A DNA stretch of 27,336 bases from an uncultured Atopobium sp. (GTDB lineage: Bacteria > Actinomycetota > Coriobacteriia > Coriobacteriales > Atopobiaceae). A program made the translations under genes and the position numbers. Positions 21,562 to 27,336 of the stretch are shown in pieces (the first letter of the stretch is position 1; the number at the start of each line of letters is the position of its first letter). The notes under the pieces were generated by a model. It was not told the origin of the DNA. It worked only from the letters and a program-made list of their open reading frames with translations, and searched no databases. The stretch is taken from assembly GCA_938041635.1 (NCBI GenBank), contig CALIAD010000171.1, positions 1 to 27,336 of the forward strand, written 5' to 3'.

Positions 21562-23727
21562 ATGAAAAGAGCGTACCGCTTCATTGTTTCTATCATAGTT
21601 GTCTTAATTGCACTTTCTTCGTTTTTGGTGGGAAAAGGGTTTTTAGAAATTTTTACTTCCCGAAAATTCGATTCTTGGCTCTCTGATCAGCCGCAATTTT
21701 ATACTTCACAGATGTCTGATGAGACAAAAGAAACGTTTGTATCAGTTATTAGGTCTTACGCACAAACTCACAAGATGATTCTTATAACTAAGAAAACGGA
21801 ATCAATTACTGAAGGGCCTAGGATATTGACCGTTGGTGTGCTGTCTTCTCCAGGTAGTGGGGCTAACAGCTTTGATTCTCTCGATATTCTTGGCACTCAA
21901 GTTATAAATAGGCAAAAAATCAATGAACTTCTAGGACATTCTTCAGAGTCATATCTTGGCTACGGAATGGATACTAACAATAAGGTTAGTGACTTGCCGT
22001 ATGTTTTGGGCTCAGTTTATTTCAAATTAGATCAAATTACTCCTGGCTATAATCTGGGAAATTCTTGTGCTGTTTTAGGCCTTTCTCCTGAAGAATTTGA
22101 TGAATTAGTTAGTCAGATTTCAGAAGCTACTGGCCTACATAAAGAAAAATTTATTACTAATTATTCAGGATCAGCGGTTGAAATTGGACTCTTCTACTAC
22201 GTTGCTGGGGTAACTTTTATAATCCTGAGCATATCGTTTTGTTTACTGACGTATTACAACTCGTTACAAGAATTAAAGAAACTCGGTGTTCATGTAATGC
22301 TTGGCTGGAGTAAGAGCGATTACGTCGTTCATCATTATTTTTTCTATTGTGCTTTAGCAGCTGTTTTACTGCCATTATCCTTTATGTGGACAATGGTTAA
22401 TTGCTCCGGATTTGATATTACTGGCAGTTTTTTACTGTTTACGTTTACCTCGGCAATGCCAGCAATACTTGTAGTTGTGGTTTCGGTACTGATTTCTGCT
22501 GCTCCACTTCTAACAATCCGCCCTGTAGATGCAATTTTAGGAAGACTGTCGCAAAAGGGTCTGTACGTTCTAACGGCGATAATTTATGCACTTTGTTGTG
22601 TAGTAGTTTTTGCTGGTTCTACGTATATGGATGCTCCTATAACAATGTACTCAAATCTACTATCCACTCAAGAAAATTGGTCTGTATATAAAGATTGGTA
22701 TATTGTTCGAAATCACGTTTCTCAAGGTAATTTTTTTAACGGCAGACCAATGGATAAAAGTAAAGAATTATTTGATTGGTATAAAACTCACGAGCACGAT
22801 ACAGGCGTGTATATTGCTCATGTAAATCAAATAGGTGAAGCAACTCTAAATGCTTATGAAGTAAATTCATCGATTTTGAAGCCCTTTGATGTTCTGATTG
22901 CATCCCCATCTTATTTAAAAGAAATCGGGGTAGCGTTGACTGATGAACAAGTTAAAAAAGCGGAGAATGGAACAAGGATTTATCTCGTTCCCAGTTCGTA
23001 CTCAGAAGAACAAAAATCTCTGTTGAGAGAGCTTGTGGCTAGAAGCGACAAGATATTTGAGTCAGACATTGTTACATCCTATATGCAAAATCCTTCATCT
23101 GAATTTATTGAATACGATGCTAGTGGGGGATTCTTTACCTGGTCAACAAGTATAGATAGCCCTTCTATAAGCACAAATGTCGTAATCAAAGTGGTAACGT
23201 CAAATAACATGGTTCCTACTGAATCAGAAAGTTTAGTGGCTACGGGGCTTGATAATAGTTACATAAAGTTATCACCTGAAGCCGCTTCAAATTTGTTGGA
23301 TTCCAGCGGTGTTGTAGAGCTCTCTGATGATGGTTTTGGAACACAGTTCAGTTCGATAGAGAGCTTTATAAAGGACTACAGAAAATCTCTGCAGGAGCTC
23401 TTCCTTCTATTCGGTGTTGTAATTGTGCTTATGTTTGCGGCTATAACAGTTATTCAAATAAGTATGATTTCAATCGTTCAGAGATTACATGAGAGAAAAA
23501 TTGCTGTTGAATGCATGTTGGGATTTGGTATTTACAAGCAATACATAAATATTTTCCTCGTAGTGAATCTCATTGCATTTGTTGGAACACTTTGCATGAT
23601 TGTCATAGGTTCAACTCTTGGAATAATAATGGGCTGCTTGATGTTATTGATTTCCAATGTGACTATCAGTATTTCTGCAAATAGAAGCACTATGAGAATT
23701 GTTCTAGAGAATCTCTCTAAGGAGTAG
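21562..23727 (+). CDS. DUF1430/FtsX-like ABC transporter membrane protein (bacteriocin-associated type)
   Basis: A 721-residue membrane protein. Hydrophobic helices lie at about residues 7-28, 206-230, 258-275, 288-315, 333-352, 613-635 and 662-698, giving about seven to eight helices with two large outside domains (about 30-205 and 355-610). This plan, with its ATPase encoded next door, matches the DUF1430 family, annotated as bacteriocin-associated integral membrane protein and found with lactococcin 972-type systems. It may expel or give immunity to a peptide, or sense envelope damage. It is clearly more AT-rich than hisS, pointing to transfer. AGGTGA precedes the ATG. No small peptide gene is seen on either side. 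Confidence 0.78.
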   Translation: MKRAYRFIVSIIVVLIALSSFLVGKGFLEIFTSRKFDSWLSDQPQFYTSQMSDETKETFVSVIRSYAQTHKMILITKKTESITEGPRILTVGVLSSPGSGANSFDSLDILGTQVINRQKINELLGHSSESYLGYGMDTNNKVSDLPYVLGSVYFKLDQITPGYNLGNSCAVLGLSPEEFDELVSQISEATGLHKEKFITNYSGSAVEIGLFYYVAGVTFIILSISFCLLTYYNSLQELKKLGVHVMLGWSKSDYVVHHYFFYCALAAVLLPLSFMWTMVNCSGFDITGSFLLFTFTSAMPAILVVVVSVLISAAPLLTIRPVDAILGRLSQKGLYVLTAIIYALCCVVVFAGSTYMDAPITMYSNLLSTQENWSVYKDWYIVRNHVSQGNFFNGRPMDKSKELFDWYKTHEHDTGVYIAHVNQIGEATLNAYEVNSSILKPFDVLIASPSYLKEIGVALTDEQVKKAENGTRIYLVPSSYSEEQKSLLRELVARSDKIFESDIVTSYMQNPSSEFIEYDASGGFFTWSTSIDSPSISTNVVIKVVTSNNMVPTESESLVATGLDNSYIKLSPEAASNLLDSSGVVELSDDGFGTQFSSIESFIKDYRKSLQELFLLFGVVIVLMFAAITVIQISMISIVQRLHERKIAVECMLGFGIYKQYINIFLVVNLIAFVGTLCMIVIGSTLGIIMGCLMLLISNVTISISANRSTMRIVLENLSKE

Positions 23728-23729
23728 TT

Positions 23730-24383
23730 ATGAAAACATTTCTACAGGTAGATGCTCTTAATAAGTCATTTGGAAGCAACACAGTTCTTCATAACATTTC
23801 ATTTGAGATAGAAAGTGGAGAGTCAGTGGCTCTCGTGGGCCCTTCTGGGTGCGGAAAATCAACACTTCTTAATATCATCGGTCTTCTCGAGACGCTAGAT
23901 TCAGGCACAATCAAGCTTGAGGAAAAAGCATATCCTTCAATCAATAGTAAAAAAGCAACGCTTATGAGGCGTACAGAGATCAATTATTTGTTCCAATCTT
24001 TTGCTCTCATTAATGACTGGAAAGTAAGCAAAAATCTCTTACTAGCGCTTCAATACACCAAGCTTTCAAAGCAGGAACAAGAGCGTCTTATTAGAGCTGC
24101 CTTGGAAAACTATGGGATTTGCGAGAAGTTCGATGCAGTTGTAAATGAGCTTTCTGGTGGAGAAAAGCAGAGAGTAGCAATTGCTCGAGCAATGATAAAG
24201 CCAGGCAATTTAATCCTCGCTGATGAACCAACCGGATCACTTGATAAGGCCATGGCTACTATTGTTATAGACAGTTTGCTAGACTCCGTTCACGCGAATC
24301 ATAAAACACTTCTTATGGTCACACATGACATGGGTATTGCCCAGCGCTGTGATCGAATTATTAAATTGCCAAAGTATCAATAG
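23730..24383 (+). CDS. ABC transporter ATP-binding protein (MacB/lactococcin-972-exporter type)
   Basis: A 217-residue ATPase with Walker A GPSGCGKST near 38-46, signature LSGGEKQR near 141-148, Walker B LILADEPTGSLD near 161-172 and the H-loop VTHD. The ADEPTGSLD form is typical of the MacB/LolD group that powers FtsX-like membrane proteins. The start ATG is 2 bases after the stop of the membrane protein gene, and its ribosome binding site AAGGAG lies inside that gene's last codons, so the two proteins are made together. The short C-terminus lacks extra domains. Composition is AT-rich, like its partner. Confidence 0.9.
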   Translation: MKTFLQVDALNKSFGSNTVLHNISFEIESGESVALVGPSGCGKSTLLNIIGLLETLDSGTIKLEEKAYPSINSKKATLMRRTEINYLFQSFALINDWKVSKNLLLALQYTKLSKQEQERLIRAALENYGICEKFDAVVNELSGGEKQRVAIARAMIKPGNLILADEPTGSLDKAMATIVIDSLLDSVHANHKTLLMVTHDMGIAQRCDRIIKLPKYQ

Positions 24384-24449
24384 AAGTATTAACGGCGTAA
24401 AACACGTCTAGCTTAGCAATGTGTATGAAGAGCGTTAAACAGTGTGGTC

Positions 24450-25910
24450 TTAGGCAACTTTTATAGCAGGAAGGCTTGTAGTCGCATCCGTTGTATCTTC
24501 GTCCTGCACGCGTGGCCATGCGCAGCTACGAACATCGTTAGAGCATGCGCAGCTACGAACATCGTCAGAGGTAAGACCAAGCCAACGAGCACGATGACCG
24601 TCAATCTTTGCTGGACGTCGATGGAGCCACAGGGAAATTCCCAGAGTCCAAAGAGGCAGCAAATAGAGGAAGCTTGCAGCCAGAAGGCTCATAGAAGGTG
24701 CGCCAATTGCAGAGAGTACCGAGATATTTGAGATGGACCAGGGAACAAGTGGAGCAAGAATTACAGCGCTATTCTCGATATCTAGAGCAAGAGCGCTAGA
24801 AGAGTCTTCTGCGTTTTCGCACAAATCATTTGTCAGCATAATAGCCAAAGTCTGATTACAAGAAACCATCGAGGTAAACATGCTGGTAATCAGAACGCCA
24901 AAGAAAGGCGTGGAATTATCAGAGAGGTCGGCTACCAGCTGGCACATACGGCGCAGCAAGCCAGTTGTCTGGAAAAGACCAGCGTAGCTTGAAGAAATGG
25001 TGACAATTGTTAAGACGTTCATCATTGAGAAGACGCCGCCACCATTTACCATGTTTGCTACGGTAGCTCCTGGTGCACGGAGACCAAAGAGTAAAATGAT
25101 AGGAAGATCCTCGAGAGGAACGCGCTGGATTGTGACGCAGAGAATACATGCAAGCACCAAGCTGGACGCCATGGTAACAATGACATCAACTTTAAGAATT
25201 GAAAAAACAATTACAAGAAGTGCTGGCGTAAGTGAAATTAAAGAAAGTCTAAAGGAGCGACTTAAAAGGCCGGTGATATCTGGGATAGTACCTGTGTTTG
25301 CCATAAAGAAATCCCAGGCCACATAGATGGCACATGCAACAATAAAAGGTACCACGCTAGTACGAAGCATACGGTTGATATTCTTAGACAGATTAGTGTC
25401 GGTAAGTTGTGAAACAAGAATTGCACTGGTAGACATAGGGGAGCAACGATCACCAAAGTAGCTGCCTGCAAGAACAGCACCGCCAATAAAGAACTCGCTT
25501 GCTCCAATGGCCTTGCCAATAGACATGCAGATGATTCCCATGGTTGCGGCAGTACCAAAAGCGGTACCTAGAAGCATGGACATCATGGTGCAGAGTAAGA
25601 ATGTTGCAAGAATAAAGATAGAAGGAGAAATAAGTGAAGCAGAAATGCTGACAATCTCTGGAATAGTTCCCGCTGCACGCCATGCAGCACTCATAGCGCC
25701 AACTACAGCAAACAGCGCAATGATTGTTTTAACTTCCCAAACAGATTCAAAGGCTGCTAATAGAAGCTTTTTTGCAGAGATTTTGCGAGAAAGTCCGTAA
25801 CCAAAAAAGAGTAAGAAACCAATGGTCAGGATAGATGTAAGGGGAAAAGATAGGGCTGTACCTACGATGAGCATCACCGCAAAGGCACTTAGTACTATTA
25901 GCTCTACCAT
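24450..25910 (-). CDS. NhaC-family Na+/H+ antiporter-like transporter
   Basis: A 486-residue membrane protein with about eleven hydrophobic helices, closest in pattern to the NhaC group. Supporting stretches are MLLGTAFGTAATMGIICMSIG, GGAVLAGSYFGDRCSPMSTSA (the GDR-SPMS element of NhaC), and the related C-terminal half MVSCNQTLAIMLTNDLC and ENSAVILAPLVPW. Family members exchange Na+ for H+ or carry amine or organic acid substrates, and the true substrate is not certain. The frame is open to 25982, but ATG 25910 (MVELIVLS) has GGAG 7 bases upstream. A tandem 27-bp duplication sits near the end, in a Cys-containing tail. It is divergent from the LysR gene. Confidence 0.88.
   Translation of the reverse strand: MVELIVLSAFAVMLIVGTALSFPLTSILTIGFLLFFGYGLSRKISAKKLLLAAFESVWEVKTIIALFAVVGAMSAAWRAAGTIPEIVSISASLISPSIFILATFLLCTMMSMLLGTAFGTAATMGIICMSIGKAIGASEFFIGGAVLAGSYFGDRCSPMSTSAILVSQLTDTNLSKNINRMLRTSVVPFIVACAIYVAWDFFMANTGTIPDITGLLSRSFRLSLISLTPALLVIVFSILKVDVIVTMASSLVLACILCVTIQRVPLEDLPIILLFGLRAPGATVANMVNGGGVFSMMNVLTIVTISSSYAGLFQTTGLLRRMCQLVADLSDNSTPFFGVLITSMFTSMVSCNQTLAIMLTNDLCENAEDSSSALALDIENSAVILAPLVPWSISNISVLSAIGAPSMSLLAASFLYLLPLWTLGISLWLHRRPAKIDGHRARWLGLTSDDVRSCACSNDVRSCAWPRVQDEDTTDATTSLPAIKVA
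24517..24570 (-). repeat. 27-bp tandem duplication in the antiporter C-terminal tail
   Basis: Two adjacent 27-bp copies (24517-24543 and 24544-24570) that differ at one base. They encode the nine-residue repeats SDDVRSCAC / SNDVRSCAW. The period keeps the frame. The sequence starts CATGCGCAGCTACGAACATC. Confidence 0.95.
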
Positions 25911-25942
25911 GCATCCACTCCAAACGAATTTCTTATGTAAAT

Positions 25943-25972
25943 AGAGTAGGCAACTAAAAAGTTGAAGTCCAA
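25943..25972 (-). promoter_or_regulatory. Candidate promoter of the NhaC-type gene
   Basis: On the minus strand, TTGGAC (25967-25972) and TACTCT (25943-25948) are 18 bases apart and lie 33 bases upstream of the start codon. It is a moderate match only. It overlaps the candidate -35 of the divergent lysR gene. Confidence 0.35.
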
Positions 25973-25992
25973 CTGTTTTCAATGGTTATAAT
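25962..25992 (+). promoter_or_regulatory. Candidate promoter of the lysR gene
   Basis: A perfect -10 TATAAT at 25987-25992 and TTGAAG at 25962-25967, spaced 19 bases, which is slightly long. The start codon is 35 bases downstream. The -10 is convincing, the -35 less so. Confidence 0.55.
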
Positions 25993-26011
25993 TACAAGTA
26001 ATTTTTGTAAT
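25991..26011. promoter_or_regulatory. LysR-type operator (T-N11-A dyad)
   Basis: ATTAC-N11-GTAAT (25991-26011) is a perfect inverted repeat with 7-base arms ATTACAA/TTGTAAT. It follows the LysR-type T-N11-A rule and overlaps the end of the lysR -10. Binding there would block lysR transcription and could act on the divergent antiporter gene. Confidence 0.65.
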
Positions 26012-26026
26012 TCAGTGGGAGCAAAA

Positions 26027-26968
26027 ATGAACTTTCAAACCATGGATTATTTTGTTGCCGTTGCAGAAGAAAAAAGCTTCACCAAGGCAGCTGAACGTCT
26101 GAGCGTAACTCAGCAAACACTCTCGGCAAATATCGCAGCCGCAGAGAAAGAACTTGGCTCTAAACTGCTAGAACGTACAGTTCCGCTGTCTCTAACGTTT
26201 GCAGGAGAAGAGTTCTTGCGGTATGCGCGCAAATTTCAAGCACAGCGTCGCGCCATGGATCAAGAGTTTCTTGATATTGCAGGTAATGAGCGAGGTCGCC
26301 TGCGTGTTGGTGTCACCGCCACACGAGGCCACATCATTATGCCGCGCTCTATTGCCGCTTTCCAAAAATTGCACCCAAACATCTCCATTGAGCTTGATGA
26401 GGGCGAGAATGACGAGCTAGTTGAGTGGCTTTCTGAAGGCCAGCTTGACTTGATTGTTGCAACCGTCAATTCCACATCATATGACCTTGTTGTTAAAAAA
26501 CTGTTCGACGAGAAGATCGTTCTTGTTGTCTCTCAAGCGCTTCTTGAGTCTCTGTATGCAGATAAGGTTGACTCGGTTGTCTCGCAAGTTAAAAAGACGG
26601 GAAAGCTCACTGCCCTGGAAGCTTGCCCCTTCTTAACGGTTGGTAAACGAGACATTGCAGGTAGTTTTGCTCGTCATGCGTTTGCTGCATCAGGCATTTC
26701 TCCCACTATCAAGGTTATGTCCAGAAACTCCGAGACGCTTTTAGCACTTGCCATGAGAGGTGTTGGCGCCTGTTTCTTGCCGTCTGAGCTGGTTGCCTCT
26801 TCCTACTATGACTTTGAAACTTCTGGCCTTCACATTATTGAGCTGGGAAAAGAGATGTCGTATTCGGTTAGCGTTGCTTGGCGACGCACCGATCATGTGT
26901 GGAGTACTATCGAGTCATTTGCACAGGTGCTTTCTGAACAGCGCTACGTGGTTAAGCGTGGTGAGTAG
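26027..26968 (+). CDS. LysR family transcriptional regulator
   Basis: A 313-residue regulator. The N-terminal helix-turn-helix at residues 18-37 (SFTKAAERLSVTQQTLSANI) is typical of the LysR family, followed by a linker helix and a two-lobed effector-binding domain from about residue 90 (GRLRVGVTATRGHIIMP). The open frame starts at 25982, but GGGAG lies 6 bases before ATG 26027 (MNFQTMDYFVAVAEE), which is the family N-terminus. It is divergent from the NhaC-type transporter gene, with the dyad described above in between, and this layout usually means it regulates the neighbour and itself. The effector is unknown. Confidence 0.94.
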   Translation: MNFQTMDYFVAVAEEKSFTKAAERLSVTQQTLSANIAAAEKELGSKLLERTVPLSLTFAGEEFLRYARKFQAQRRAMDQEFLDIAGNERGRLRVGVTATRGHIIMPRSIAAFQKLHPNISIELDEGENDELVEWLSEGQLDLIVATVNSTSYDLVVKKLFDEKIVLVVSQALLESLYADKVDSVVSQVKKTGKLTALEACPFLTVGKRDIAGSFARHAFAASGISPTIKVMSRNSETLLALAMRGVGACFLPSELVASSYYDFETSGLHIIELGKEMSYSVSVAWRRTDHVWSTIESFAQVLSEQRYVVKRGE

Positions 26969-26969
26969 T

Positions 26970-27336
26970 GTGAGTGCTCTTCAGACTGGTATCAGCCTTA
27001 AGATTTTGTATCAGGATGAGTATCTACTTGCCGTGAATAAACCTGCGGGAATTATTGTTCATACGGACGGAACCAACGAGTCCTCGTTAACCGATTTAGT
27101 TTGCGAGAAACTCCGTGCACTTGAGGGCTCAAGAGAGGTAGATCTTTCCCAGGTCCAAGCTCTGAATCGCCTTGATAGGGAGACCACAGGCATAGTGCTT
27201 TTCTCGCTCAAGAAAGAAACGCAACCACAGTTTGATCAGCTTATTGCTTCCAAAGAGCTTTCCAAGGAATATTTAGCAGCCGTTAAGGGAGCATTTGAGC
27301 CAAATAAACTGCTGATAGATAAGGCAATTGGAAAAG
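26970..27336 (+). CDS. RluA-family pseudouridine synthase (3' end outside window)
   Basis: An open frame of about 122 residues runs to the window end without a stop. It reads VNKPAGIIVHT, a typical RluA/RsuA-type opening, and then LNRLDRETTGIVLF, which matches the catalytic H/N-RLDRxTSG motif with the nucleophile Asp. Both motifs occur at the usual places, near residues 25 and 70. The enzyme isomerises uridine in rRNA or tRNA, with target unknown. GTG 26970 or GTG 26961, in the same frame, can be the start, and the second overlaps the lysR stop. There is no S4 domain at the N-terminus. The gene is 1 base after lysR, so the two may be co-transcribed. Confidence 0.85.
   Translation, partial: MSALQTGISLKILYQDEYLLAVNKPAGIIVHTDGTNESSLTDLVCEKLRALEGSREVDLSQVQALNRLDRETTGIVLFSLKKETQPQFDQLIASKELSKEYLAAVKGAFEPNKLLIDKAIGK

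Overview
The window looks like chromosomal DNA of a low-to-mid GC actinobacterium of the class Coriobacteriia, most likely family Atopobiaceae (Atopobium/Lancefieldella type). This is inferred from gene content: an Asp23/DUF2273 cell-envelope cluster, a surface protein with the sorting motif TPDTG, a sufCBDSU operon with an Rrf2 regulator, and a Coriobacteriia-style nuclease-like orphan protein. No rRNA, tRNA, phage gene, transposase or CRISPR array was seen.

Layout. (1) 1-1006: end of an Asp23/AmaP-type operon (partial protein, DUF2273 membrane protein, Asp23 protein). (2) 1099-3588: large beta-helix/Cna-B surface protein with its own terminator. (3) 3814-5320: an APH-fold kinase-like protein and a maltose/galactoside-type O-acetyltransferase. 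(4) 5370-8292: a TPP-riboswitch-controlled thiamine-precursor ABC importer (ThiX-, ThiY- and ThiZ-like), ending in a bidirectional terminator shared with the convergent M18 aminopeptidase gene. (5) 8442-10892, minus strand: M18 aminopeptidase and a Ser-rich-tailed membrane protein. (6) 11158-12030: class II fructose-bisphosphate aldolase. (7) 12187-13845: an AT-rich orphan PD-(D/E)XK/DUF559-like gene flanked by two inverted copies of one 124-bp repeat element. (8) 13990-19670, minus strand: sufC-sufB-sufD-sufS-sufU-rrf2, with a candidate Rrf2 operator in front of sufC. (9) 20004-21314: hisS. (10) 21562-24383: an AT-rich two-gene ABC system of the DUF1430/bacteriocin-associated type without a visible peptide gene. 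(11) 24450-26968: an NhaC-type antiporter divergent from a LysR regulator, with a T-N11-A dyad between them. (12) 26970 to the window end: the start of an RluA-type pseudouridine synthase.

How the genes work together. The thi genes form one import system whose leader can be folded on paper into a complete translational switch. The suf genes form a full Fe-S assembly line (sulfur donor SufS, transfer/scaffold SufU, SufBCD scaffold) with a probable Fe-S-sensing regulator as the last gene. The LysR and NhaC genes look like a regulator/target pair.

Most unusual signals. (a) The octamer TTCTCGCC occurs at least 14 times by eye, counting both strands, against about 0.8 expected for random sequence. 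It lies in genes and between genes and is read in different codon contexts, so it looks like a DNA-level signal. (b) The 124-bp inverted element pair around the orphan nuclease-like gene may form a mobile or self-targeting cassette. (c) An exact 10-bp tandem duplication lies inside the thi promoter spacer. All counts were made by hand and all functional statements are homology-level inference.
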